Shown here piece after piece: positions 8,778-22,580 of a DNA stretch of 64,000 bases. The DNA lies in assembly GCA_964006375.1 (NCBI GenBank), contig OZ023263.1, positions 135,889,563-135,953,562 of the forward strand, read 5' to 3'. Source of the DNA: Tillus elongatus (taxonomy: Eukaryota; Arthropoda; Insecta; Coleoptera; Cleridae). Position 1 is the first letter of the stretch; every line of letters starts with the position of its first letter. The notes beneath the pieces were generated by a model, which ran no database searches, was not told the origin of the DNA, and saw only the letters and a list, made by a program, of their open reading frames with translations. The position numbers and the translations under genes are program-made.

Positions 8778-9599
8778 ATGTTGGTGTCACAGGGTGAAGG
8801 TCTTGTAAACACAGCTATTAACAAGCTACCTGTTGAGCTGCACGTTCCTGGTTATCAATTTTGTGGCCCGGGTACTAAACTTAAAGAACGTCTTGCTAGA
8901 GGTGATCAAGGTATCAATCCTTTAGATCGTGCTTGTCGAGACCACGACATCGCTTACTCTCAATCAAAAGAGTTAAGTGATAGGCATCGAGCCGACGAAG
9001 TGTTGGAGAATCGAGCTTGGGAGAGAGTCAAGTCAAAGGACGCAAGTTTTGGTGAAAAGTTAGCCGCTTGGAGTGTTACAAACACCATGAAAGTTAAAAG
9101 AAAGCTCGGTATGGGTCTTGATGTAATCAACTCAAAACCGAGGAAAAAAGTTCCCTTTAAAAACATTCTTAGTCTGATTGGAGAAGTTCTAAAAGACAGA
9201 AATCTTATTCCATCAGAGAATGCTGTGTTTGATATCGCTCACGCAAGTGTTAAACAGATTGGTGGGCGTAAGAATGTGCTGAAACCGCGAGTTATTCCAA
9301 TACCTAAAAGCGGAGGCTTCCTTCCACTACTACCTTTAATTTTTGGTGACCTGTCAGCGCTAGGTGCTCTGGGTGGCGGTGCTGCAGGCATTGCTAAAGC
9401 AGTTAACGATGCCAAATCAGCCAAACAAAAACTAGAAGAAGAAGAACGTCATAACAAAACGATGGAGGCTATTGCTATGGGTAAGAGAGGTAATGGTTTG
9501 AAATTAAAACCAAAGTATAAGAGACTCGGTAAAGGATTATATCTGAAGAAGCAGCGTAGCGGTTATGGATTGTATTTGCAGAAACCAAAAAACGAGTAA
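8778..9599 (+). CDS. Minor capsid protein with parvovirus-type phospholipase A2 domain, right copy
   Basis: 273 residues with the CGPGTKL calcium loop and RACRDHDIAY catalytic motif intact. It differs from the left protein at seven positions, in the middle and Gly/Ala-rich part and not in the PLA2 motifs. It is the first gene of the right outward unit and ends in A_AAA_AAC GAG TAA, the frameshift context leading into the protease. Confidence 0.88.
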   Translation: MLVSQGEGLVNTAINKLPVELHVPGYQFCGPGTKLKERLARGDQGINPLDRACRDHDIAYSQSKELSDRHRADEVLENRAWERVKSKDASFGEKLAAWSVTNTMKVKRKLGMGLDVINSKPRKKVPFKNILSLIGEVLKDRNLIPSENAVFDIAHASVKQIGGRKNVLKPRVIPIPKSGGFLPLLPLIFGDLSALGALGGGAAGIAKAVNDAKSAKQKLEEEERHNKTMEAIAMGKRGNGLKLKPKYKRLGKGLYLKKQRSGYGLYLQKPKNE

Positions 9600-9655
9600 G
9601 ATGTTTACCAGCAAGGCCTCTAACAAATGAAGATCTTATGAAATTTGCTGGTAAA
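9587..9655 (+). other. Candidate -1 programmed ribosomal frameshift signal, right copy
   Basis: A_AAA_AAC at 9587-9593 in the PLA2 frame. The spacer is 9594-9603. Stem strands 9604-9614 (TTTACCAGCAA) and 9645-9655 (TTGCTGGTAAA) pair perfectly over 11 bp around a 30-nt loop. The PLA2 stop is at 9597-9599. The -1 frame is the protease frame and stays open, with no ATG until 9638. Confidence 0.6.
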
Positions 9656-9967
9656 ATGAAAATTCCATATTTTAGAGGTGTATACATGCGAGATACTTTG
9701 CCATCGAATGGGCCACGTAAGAATGAATCACGTATCATGAATTTGCAAACAAACAAGGAACCTGGCAGTCATTGGGTTGCAGTTAAGAAACGTGGTGACA
9801 CAGCCGTGTACTTTGACTCATATGGAAACTTGAAGCCGCCAGTTGAGTTGCAGCGTTACCTTAAAGACTCTACTCTAATATACAATCATAATGTGTATCA
9901 GAAATATAATACCTATAATTGTGGCCACTTATGTTTAAAATTTTTAAATAAAAGACTTAAACAGTAG
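9638..9967 (+). CDS. Adenain-like cysteine protease, right copy
   Basis: 109 residues from the first ATG, one residue different from the left copy (HNVYQ for HDVYQ). The catalytic His, Asp and Cys motifs are intact. Its frame is open upstream to the frameshift heptamer at 9587, so the real N-terminus may come from the PLA2 frame. It ends 16 nt before the penton start. Confidence 0.85.
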   Translation: MKFAGKMKIPYFRGVYMRDTLPSNGPRKNESRIMNLQTNKEPGSHWVAVKKRGDTAVYFDSYGNLKPPVELQRYLKDSTLIYNHNVYQKYNTYNCGHLCLKFLNKRLKQ

Positions 9968-9983
9968 TATCTGTGTTTCAGTC

Positions 9984-10699
9984 ATGTCGCAAACCTTCAC
10001 GTTGAAAGATCGCAGTTGCCATCTGTCGCCAGACTACGATCCTCCAATTGAATTAGATCCAGGTGGTAGTTATGCAGTTGCTTTGATAGGCTTTCACACA
10101 TACAACAACATACCTAACATATATAAGGTAAAAATAAATTTTATGTAAAAGAAGGAGCTGCTTGGAGAACCATAACGATACCTACTGGTGCATATGAAAT
10201 AACACATTTGGAAAACTTGCTGCAAAATGAGCTTGTTGGTGCTACAGCAACACGTGAACAAAAGCAGCTAGCTTTGATTCTAAGACCTAATCCGAACACC
10301 ATTAGATGTGAAATAAAGTGTTTCACAAGTATCAGTTTTGAATCTGATGATTCGATTGGGCGAATGCTGGGATTTTCAAAGCAAGTTCTTCAACCAGGTG
10401 TCTTCCATGAATCTGATTTACCTGTTGAAATAGTGGATGTTAAACACTTTCGTATAGAAACTAATATTGTGTCTGGTTCTTACTATAATGGAAAACCTTC
10501 ACATACGTTATATGAGTTTGCACCGATGGTCGATCCTGGTTATGCAATCGATATAGAACCTAAGAATCTAATTTCTTTACCAGTAAACAAACGAGAGATT
10601 TCAAATATAAGCATCGACATCATGGATCAAGATTCAGTTCCTGTAAACTTTCAAGGTGAAGAGGTGTCTGTTCGCTTAGAGCTTAAAAAGATTGCCTAG
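9984..10699 (+). pseudogene. Penton-like capsid protein, right copy, frameshifted
   Basis: Starts MSQTFTLKDRS at 9984. One A is missing in the stretch at 10122-10130 relative to the left arm, which shifts the frame after about 47 codons. The remaining sequence continues open in the other frame to the stop at 10697-10699. The rest of the protein is nearly identical to the left copy. Confidence 0.85.
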
Positions 10700-10700
10700 A

Positions 10701-10862
10701 ATGCTAGTCTTTAAAGATATAAAAGCAGACGAATATACCAAAACAAATTTAGTACAGCCAGCTCCTTTGAAGCATACACTTCGTTCCGATAATATTGAAT
10801 TCCTTAAAAGTCTTGGTGATCATGTCATCAAAACTAGAAATATTCAAAGACCCCAAGTTTGA
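10701..10862 (+). CDS. Small ORF overlapping the MCP start (intact copy)
   Basis: 53 codons, starting MLVFKDIKADEYTKTNLV one base after the penton stop and overlapping the first 41 nt of MCP in another frame. A diverged locus at 62908 has an ORF in the same place and frame relation, also starting MLV and sharing the NI(E/Q)FLKSLG motif. Conservation across that distance supports real coding. No known domain is visible. A small conserved protein between penton and hexon is plausible for a capsid cement or assembly factor, but the function is unknown. Confidence 0.65.
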   Translation: MLVFKDIKADEYTKTNLVQPAPLKHTLRSDNIEFLKSLGDHVIKTRNIQRPQV

Positions 10863-12027
10863 CGACTCCATTGATCGAGAAGAACTTAGGTCTTACTATT
10901 CATCAACTAAATCGTTTGGTAACAGCGATGAAGTTGAAATAAACATCAATCAGCAAGATGCATTCGTATGTCTAGCAGAGTCAGCTCTAATAATAGAAGG
11001 TGCTCTGGAACCTCTAGCAGTACAAAATGCTACTGGTGTGTGCCACATGTCAAATAACGGAGGAGTAGCTCTGTTTGAATCAATGATCTATGAATTAAAT
11101 AACAAGGAAGTGGAGCGAGTACGAGATCCATACACCACAACAAACATCAAAACTCTGCTTTCGTTTAGTAAGAATGAAGCGAAATCTCTTAGCAATGCTG
11201 GGTTGAATGTATCATCAGATCACATCACCTTAAACGATAACAAGTTTCACTTGCTCCTACCTCTTTGGTTCCTCTTCAGTTTCTTTCATCACTTTAAAGG
11301 AGTTCTCTGTGGTAAACATACTTTCCGATTTACGAGAGCTCGAAAGGATGCCAACAGTTACTACAGTACTGGTACAGCAAGATCTAAGATAACTGTAACC
11401 AACATGTTTTTAAAAGCAAAACATGTATTTCCAAACGATCAAATGAAGTTGGAACTGATGGATAAAATAGCAAAAGACACATCTATATTTCTCGCATATC
11501 GGAAATGGGATATATATGAGCTGCCAGCTCTCAGAGATATTAATAAAGATGTGTGGTCTGTTAAAACTGCAACCAACTTAGAAAGACCTAGATATGTGAT
11601 TATAGCATTTCAAACAGATCGGAAAGATAACATAGGCAAAAAAGGCGACTTCTTCGATAACATCGGTATGGTAGATCTACGAGTGTTCCTAAATTCAGAA
11701 TGCTACCCTTATGAAGCTATGAATATGGATTTCGAAAAATCAAAATATGTTGAAGCCTACCAGATGTATACAGATTTTCAAAAAAGTTTTTACTATAAAA
11801 ACATGTCAGAGCCTCTTTTAAATTATGATGAGTTTAAAGATCGAGCTCTATTTGTAATCGATTGTCAACACCAGAATGAATCCATCAAGTCTTCAACAGT
11901 CGACATCAAAGTGGAGTTTATGAGTAAAGACAATTTTGCTCCGAGAACTAGAGCTTACTGTTTAATTATTCGTGATTGTGTATTTGAATATAAACCTCTA
12001 ACTGGTATTGTAAGAGCCATTATGTAA
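10822..12027 (+). CDS. Major capsid protein (double-jelly-roll type), intact copy
   Basis: 401 residues starting MSSKLEIFKDPKFDDSID. I chose 10822 over the upstream in-frame ATG at 10795 because the divergent homologue at 63026 starts at the same point. Length, position after penton and small ORF, and motifs such as GGVALFESMIYELNN, RFTRAR and the WDIYELPALRD..K.VWSV block match the capsid proteins of arthropod Polinton/adintovirus-like elements. The double jelly-roll fold is inferred from gene context, not seen directly. An AATAAA follows 29 nt after the stop. It is the last gene of the right outward unit and the only full-length MCP. Confidence 0.8.
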   Translation: MSSKLEIFKDPKFDDSIDREELRSYYSSTKSFGNSDEVEININQQDAFVCLAESALIIEGALEPLAVQNATGVCHMSNNGGVALFESMIYELNNKEVERVRDPYTTTNIKTLLSFSKNEAKSLSNAGLNVSSDHITLNDNKFHLLLPLWFLFSFFHHFKGVLCGKHTFRFTRARKDANSYYSTGTARSKITVTNMFLKAKHVFPNDQMKLELMDKIAKDTSIFLAYRKWDIYELPALRDINKDVWSVKTATNLERPRYVIIAFQTDRKDNIGKKGDFFDNIGMVDLRVFLNSECYPYEAMNMDFEKSKYVEAYQMYTDFQKSFYYKNMSEPLLNYDEFKDRALFVIDCQHQNESIKSSTVDIKVEFMSKDNFAPRTRAYCLIIRDCVFEYKPLTGIVRAIM

Positions 12028-12055
12028 TATTTTGTATGTAAATCTTATTACTCCT

Positions 12056-12061
12056 AATAAA
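12056..12061 (+). terminator. Polyadenylation signal downstream of right MCP
   Basis: AATAAA 29 nt after the MCP stop, mirrored in the left arm. Confidence 0.55.
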
Positions 12062-12550
12062 TTAATTGTATTACAATCGAATGTTTTATTTCTAACCTTA
12101 AACCGTTGTCTAAAAAAATTATGCTAAAATATTTTGTATCAGCTTATTTATGTAAAAGTTTGCAAATATTTGGTGTCAGAAGATTTTTCTGAAAATTCGC
12201 TACCATAACCCACTTGCTGTACCCAGGTTTTAAGCTCATTTATATATCAAAAAATAATGTGAAACAGTCGTCCCATAATAATAATATTAAAGCTGTCAGT
12301 ATTGGATAAAGTATAAAAAGGTATTTCCTTCTATTTAAAAGTATATAAAAATTCGCTAACATAACGCACTTGCTGCGTTTAGCTTATTTCTACAAAATTG
12401 TTAGTAAAACAATAACTCACCAGACATAATCATCGCCTTCAGACATAGATTATTTTCGTAAAACGTTTTAGTTCTGATTTTTCACAAAAATAACTAGACA
12501 CATATTGCTACAAAGTCACCAATATACCATAGCTCTATATACTGAAATAT

Positions 12551-12893
12551 ACTTTATACTTTATACTTTATTGGCCGAAATTACACAATACGTCTATACA
12601 GTAAGTCCATTTTGACTTGTGTTGTATATAGTGACATAATTTAAACAGTTTATTCTAAAAATACTTGATACTACATTATCCAAATATGACACTTCGAATT
12701 TTGACAACCCATTTTAAATAAAGTTTTTATACCATTTTTTATTCCATCTTACATTTCCAATCACTGCCTTCATTTACTACTACTCTTTACACATACATCA
12801 TTACTTTCCCATCATCATTCTTCATTTACTTTCCATGTTGATACCAAATTTATAAAATTTCAAACAAAACCAAACCGCTTCATTCTGACAAAA
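12551..12893 (-). mobile_element. Retroposon-like insertion in the right arm only
   Basis: Replaces about 7 nt of the left-arm sequence. On the minus strand it ends in AATAAAG followed by TATAAAG-type short repeats, like the 3' tail of a LINE or SINE. No coding frame is recognised. It entered after the arms were duplicated. Confidence 0.6.
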
Positions 12894-13611
12894 ATAATAA
12901 ACACAACTTCTAGCTTCACTAAACCTATACACATATACACCTGTAACGAAAACACACCTGTGACATATTAGGTAAGATTCAAAAAATTATTAAACACATA
13001 ATTGTCATGACCGCACCCAGCTGATGATTTAAACTGTTATTAGCTGGCCACTAAACTAAACCGGAAAGACTTATGATAACGGTTAATCAGCTGGTGTAAT
13101 ATTTAAGCATTTGAAATAAAATCATAACGTTTTATTTCGCTTTCATTTAATTCGATCGAGTAAATTTTTTTCATCCTAGTGCTTTATATTAATTATCTTG
13201 ATGTAATCCTCAGGTTAGGTGTCTTTGATAGGTGGTTTATATTTATTACGTATTACTTATTTTGATATACTTTTCAGGTTAGATAGGTTTGCTAAGTGGT
13301 TTATATTTTATTACTAATAATTAACTTCTTATTACACATGTTATTTTAACTGGTGGCTCCTCGTTTGCATAATACAGGTTAGTTGGATTTTCAATTTGAT
13401 TACGTCATCTCAGGTCAGTTCGCTAAATCTTCGGGTTAAATACGACGTAAGGTGGTGGAGATATTCGGGTTAGGTTCGGCGTCAGGTGGCGGAGCTCCTC
13501 GGGTTAGGTCGGGTCCGGTCAGTGGCTCCGCCACCCTGTGCTCGGGTTAGGTCGGGGGCGGTCGTGGGTGGTGGGTGGCGGCACCAGAACCCCCCATCTA
13601 TACCTACTCAC

Positions 13612-13812
<201 letters not shown>

Positions 13813-13823
13813 CTTTTGCAAGT

Positions 13824-14096
13824 GGCGCAGTAAGTGTGTTTTGGTCGCGAATTTTCATTAAATCCTTCAAAATTAAATAACTCAATTTGGTATTAACCTA
13901 AAGTTTGTTGGCAAGGAAACCAACATTTAAAGTTCAGTTTCGAAACATTTTCATACATTTTCAAACAATAAGTAATGTTGATAAAATATGGTACAATGTT
14001 TCTAAGGCTATACCGGTAATCAGATTGATGCCTGCTTGCATTTGCTATTAAAAACATTTTAATGAAAATTCACTTCCATAACGCACTTGCTGCGTC
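13824..14096. mobile_element. MITE with AGCAAGTGCGTTATG-type terminal inverted repeats
   Basis: Ends in inverted copies of G(A/G)CGCAGYAAGTG..TTTTG/ATGG..GAATTTTCATT. It is 273 bp and non-coding. It sits inside a CCTTTTGCAAGTGGC block of the microsatellite-bearing repeat. Relatives are at 31851-32154 and 37168-37471. Confidence 0.75.
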
Positions 14097-14099
14097 CAG

Positions 14100-15849
<1,750 letters not shown>

Positions 15850-15869
15850 GTGTGTGTGTGTGTGTGTGT

Positions 15870-16055
15870 GTCATTTTCGAACACATTAGCTGGTCCTGTC
15901 CCATAGAGTATGTTTTTCTTAGGTTGTACGATGTTCGTGCCAGTGTGGTCCGTATAGGGTGTATTTACATCCTTTTGTTGGCTTGTTGTGTGTAATCATT
16001 ATGAAAATATATGTACGTGTGGATATTTTTTCTGTTACCCCCCTTATAAACCATC
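15870..16055 (+). repeat. Dispersed repeat, copy 1 of 2
   Basis: CGAACACATTAGCTGGTCCTG through GGTCCGTATAGGGTGTATTTACAT to CCCTTATAAACCATCT also occurs at 20286-20498, where about 30 extra bases lie after the first block. Non-coding. Confidence 0.75.
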
Positions 16056-16455
16056 TCAACTTCCCCAATAACAAAATTGCAAAGGCTTTAGAGAAGGTCC
16101 CTTCTCAAGCTTTCAAAATTTTTTTATTCGGCGCTTTTAATCATTATCCAAAAATGTTTTAAAAAATCTTTGGCTATTTGCAAAATTTTAAATTTAAAGT
16201 TATATACTTATGCATATACTAATATACAATTGTGTATTTCCGCCACGGTTTATGTAGCGTTTCAGATAAAGAATAAAGTCAAAACGATACCAACAAAATA
16301 CCCTGTGGAATTACGTCTGGGATTAAGTTCTTCCCATTGAAACGTGATGTCATTCTGCTGTCGCTGAGTACTGCTCATGCTGCCATTTCCGCAGGATTTA
16401 TTTTGCTGATGCCATCTCTGCTGCACCCTTGTTCCTGATTGCTGTATTCCCAGTG

Positions 16456-16563
<108 letters not shown>

Positions 16564-16952
16564 CTTACCTTATAGTGATTATGGCCTTTTTACAGTGTTA
16601 GTGGTTTGCTTAAAATATTGTGTTCATAGTGAAATCACCCATGGCCTGTCTTAGTGTTGGCTTATGCCTTAGTGAACAGTGTTTCCTTCAACTATAAGAA
16701 AATTCACTAGAAAATGTCATATCAGTCTCAATAATGACCAACGTACTGATACTGTAAAGGTTGAGTCGTGACAAGCGTTGATGTTGATTGTATATAGAGA
16801 CATGTTGATCACTGTCAGTTACTATATAAATATTAACTGACCTGCCTGCATTAAAGAGCGATCCATGTACATCTGACTGATATGCAGTCATTACTTTGCA
16901 TGTTTGTATGACTTAATATTTAAGCTATATTTTTCCTTGTTATTTGAGCTTC

Positions 16953-17128
16953 GATAAGTACACTTGGAGAACCCAAATCACCACAACACATTTTAAAAGA
17001 CCTGACGATCGTTTCACTAACCAAGTTAGCGTCATCAGAGGATGACGCTAACTTGGTTAGTGAAACGATCGTCAGGTCTTTTAAAATGTGTTGTGGTGAT
17101 TTGGGTTCTCTAAATGTACTTATCAGTG
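16953..17128. repeat. Near-perfect palindrome containing hammerhead-like motifs
   Basis: Arms of about 80 bp meet at 17041. Each arm carries the family A hammerhead-like sequence also seen at 1378. The left-arm copy (minus strand) is complete, while the right-arm copy lacks the first core bases. Confidence 0.85.
17001..17041 (-). ncRNA. Hammerhead-ribozyme-like motif, family A
   Basis: Minus strand: helix I CCT/AGG, CTGATGA, helix II GCTAAC/GTTAGT with one unpaired C, GAAA, palindromic CGATCG as helix III, and cleavage triplet GTC. All invariant core bases are present. Confidence 0.55.
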
Positions 17129-20144
<3,016 letters not shown>

Positions 20145-20285
20145 ATTTTAAGTTTGCTCATCTTTCTAGCACCTCTCATTCACTGACTTATTTCGTTCAC
20201 TTTCTCTATAATTTTATCTATCGATTCATCATTCGCTCTGATTTTCTCTATTATTACTTACTTATTACATAATATATATGTAACT

Positions 20286-20497
20286 TTCGAACACATTAGC
20301 TGGTCCTGAGGTTTATTTATCTATTCCACTTGCGTTTTATATCCCATACAGTATGTTTTTCTTAGGCAATACGATGTTCGTGCCAGTGTGGTCCGTATAG
20401 GGTGTATTTACATGTTTTTGTTGGCTTGTTGTGTGTAATCATTATGTAAATGTATATATACCTGTAGATATTTTCTCTGTTACCCCCTTATAAACCA

Positions 20498-20498
<1 letters not shown>
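20286..20498 (+). repeat. Dispersed repeat, copy 2 of 2
   Basis: See 15870-16055. Followed directly by (AT)n at about 20500-20583, into which the errantivirus-like element inserted. Confidence 0.75.
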
Positions 20499-20583
<85 letters not shown>

Positions 20584-20584
<1 letters not shown>

Positions 20585-20846
20585 CTAATATTATTGATTA
20601 CTGATAATACCTTTTTTAAGCAGTCAATATTCAATAACAGAGAACTTTATTCTTTAAGATGTTTACAGTACAGATCCTAGATTCTAGCTAACTAAAACTT
20701 ACAGTAAATTATGTACATAGAAGGAGAATGTAATATAATATTTTATGCAAGATTACTATAACGTCTGCGACAATAACAACCATGCCGTGAGAACGCTGAT
20801 TCACACAGTTTTTATGTAACGGACTATTACAGTTGGTGATATAACT
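20584..20846 (-). repeat. 3' LTR of the errantivirus-like element
   Basis: 263 bp, from AGTTATATCACC to AATATTAGT on the minus strand. Confidence 0.93.
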
Positions 20847-20857
20847 CCCCCATCCTT
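20847..20857 (-). other. Polypurine tract
   Basis: AAGGATGGGGG directly upstream of the 3' LTR on the minus strand; primer for plus-strand DNA synthesis. Confidence 0.8.
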
Positions 20858-22580
20858 AAAACGAAGCTCCTCCTGGAAGCTGAGTTGTTGACCTGCCGGG
20901 TGCCGGTCGAATTTCTGGTTCATCATCTGACACCTGTTTATTTTTGTGAGCCTGAAACCACTTCACGAAAAAATAGATAATCAAAATTAAGAACACAATG
21001 TAAAGCACTATTGTCCATAAACTAGGGGTGTAATAATTTGGGTTCAACTCTCCTGAAATGGGTATGATGGGATGTGCTGAAATATTTTTCAGGTTGAGGG
21101 TCTTCAAGTCGATCTTGAGTGTGGATATATTCTCTTCTTTTAATTTTAGTGACAACTCGTTAAATAACAACGGTTTTCCAAATGTTTTCTCCAGGAACGC
21201 TAATTCTTGTTGTCTAAAGAATATCTTGCAACCCTTTTCCTTCAGCAAGTAGATTCCCTTAAGTTTTCTGGTGACTGTTTCTTTTTGGCAATTAATTTCT
21301 AGAGTTTCTTCTGTGGGAAATACTGCCAAATATTGGTTTATTTCAGGAATAATTTCGATGTTGTTGCTTTTTATGTCCAGTTTGATGAACTGGCATTGAG
21401 AAGAGTTTCCTGTGGTGAGCACTTGTTCTTCGCATAAGGCCCTATGGTTAGTTTGTATTTTATTCGAGCAGTGAAATATTTCGCCTTCGGTACATATGTC
21501 ACTGAGAGCCTTTACAATTTTATTATTGGGGTTTTTAATTGATTTCAATAAGTATTTGACATCAGGAATTATTGTTACGAATTCTGATTCGTATTTTGTT
21601 GGAATTGGGAGTAAATAGTGAAGTTCAAATATTTCCTCATAGTCAATAGGTACAGAAAGAAAATAGTGTATTATATCACCTTCTAATTTACAAGTAATTT
21701 TCATAATGGCTTCAAAATTTAATATGTTTTCGTATTTTAATTCATAAGGAAATTTTTCGTTATAAAATGAGGATATCTTTTGTAATTCTAAAAAAAAATC
21801 ATGAGGTTTCATTACGCTAGGATGAATAGTGTTGAGTTTACAAAAAGTGAGAGAATTTTCAATATCTTGTAGTAAATTAAATATAATGTTGTACATCATA
21901 ATCAATTGATTATACAAGTCTTTAGCAAAAAGAACATTTTGATGCGTAGCCACACCTTTAATTATTTCATTTAATTCGAGTATTCTTGATTTTAATAAAA
22001 TCTGATTATGCCTAATATCCCCAACTGTGGTGTTGAATTTTTGTATAATATTATGACTAACGCTATACTGCATCTTTAACTGTTCTTGTAATCGCAGCTG
22101 GTTTGTACGTAAATGTAACAAGATATCATCAATTCTTTTGCCGTCTGCTGCATCTAAATTACCGGTCACGTATTTAACTAATGTACCAAGTCCATTAACA
22201 AGACCTCTCTTATTTCTAATATTACTAGAATGAGTAAAAATATTTCTTATCTTATCGTTAATATTACTACGGCTATATTGAACTATTTTTTCATAGTTTT
22301 CTAATTCTAGATTATAAACGCTATTATTTACACTAATTCTAATATTACTATACTGGGTGTTTAAATTATTATACTCATCGTATAAAGGTTTTAAATCATA
22401 ATAATGTACGAACGTGTGTTCTGTCCATTGCAACTTTGCGGGGCCTAAATTGATTGGCAATAAGCCAAGGTTATATCTCTTATTTTTGCTCCTTGTCCGA
22501 TTGAGAGGGACCTGGAAGATTTTTAAACTTATAAGTTTGTTTTCTCGGCCTTCTGATATTTGATAAATGAATTTTTTCAT
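20856..22580 (-). CDS. env: Env, F-like fusion glycoprotein of an errantivirus
   Basis: A 574-codon open frame overlapping the end of integrase by 101 nt. At residues 122-125 is a furin-type RNKR site followed by a Gly-rich fusion-peptide-like start (GLVNGLGTLVKYV), as in insect errantivirus Env and baculovirus F proteins. A transmembrane segment (about LWTIVLYIVFLILIIYFFVKW) sits near the C-terminus with a short polar tail. No signal peptide is seen at the first ATG. Errantivirus env mRNAs are spliced, so the true N-terminus probably comes from a leader exon. The frame is open although pol is dead. Whether it is functional cannot be judged from sequence alone. Confidence 0.82.
   Translation of the reverse strand: MKKFIYQISEGRENKLISLKIFQVPLNRTRSKNKRYNLGLLPINLGPAKLQWTEHTFVHYYDLKPLYDEYNNLNTQYSNIRISVNNSVYNLELENYEKIVQYSRSNINDKIRNIFTHSSNIRNKRGLVNGLGTLVKYVTGNLDAADGKRIDDILLHLRTNQLRLQEQLKMQYSVSHNIIQKFNTTVGDIRHNQILLKSRILELNEIIKGVATHQNVLFAKDLYNQLIMMYNIIFNLLQDIENSLTFCKLNTIHPSVMKPHDFFLELQKISSFYNEKFPYELKYENILNFEAIMKITCKLEGDIIHYFLSVPIDYEEIFELHYLLPIPTKYESEFVTIIPDVKYLLKSIKNPNNKIVKALSDICTEGEIFHCSNKIQTNHRALCEEQVLTTGNSSQCQFIKLDIKSNNIEIIPEINQYLAVFPTEETLEINCQKETVTRKLKGIYLLKEKGCKIFFRQQELAFLEKTFGKPLLFNELSLKLKEENISTLKIDLKTLNLKNISAHPIIPISGELNPNYYTPSLWTIVLYIVFLILIIYFFVKWFQAHKNKQVSDDEPEIRPAPGRSTTQLPGGASF

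Larger units (their letters stand above)
1804..13608. mobile_element. Palindromic Polinton/adintovirus-like endogenous viral element
   Basis: Two mirror-image arms (about 1804-7550 and 7731-13608) flank an asymmetric core of about 180 bp. Each arm, from outside in, holds a GC-rich subterminal region, non-coding sequence, MCP, small ORF, penton, protease and PLA2 minor capsid genes transcribed outward, and a packaging ATPase transcribed toward the core. The set is the morphogenesis module of Polintons/adintoviruses. No polymerase, integrase or transposase reading frame is present. The outer ends share a GTAGGTATAGATGGGG terminus next to CA/AT microsatellites, so no target duplication can be read. 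The arms differ by substitutions, private frameshifts, a 90-nt insert on the left and a retroposon-like insert on the right, so they have diverged since the duplication. Confidence 0.93.
12028..13608. other. Right subterminal non-coding region of the viral palindrome
   Basis: Mirror of 1804-3083 plus a 343-nt insert at 12551-12893. It holds the inverted pair of AGCAAGTGCGTTATG-like motifs at about 12191-12220 and 12349-12378, and the GGTTAGG-like cluster at about 13210-13565. No gene is seen. Confidence 0.75.

Noticed and set aside
9475..9756. 93-codon minus-strand ORF opposite PLA2/protease (and its mirror at 5355-5636)
   Set aside because: Antisense to two supported genes; its openness follows from their codon use.
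1804..13608. PolB, integrase or Rep gene inside the palindrome
   Set aside because: I looked on both strands and found no such motif; the subterminal and core regions have only short frames.
1804..13608. Palindrome as a pure assembly mirror artefact
   Set aside because: The arms differ by private indels, a 90-nt insert, a 343-nt insert, array length and many substitutions.
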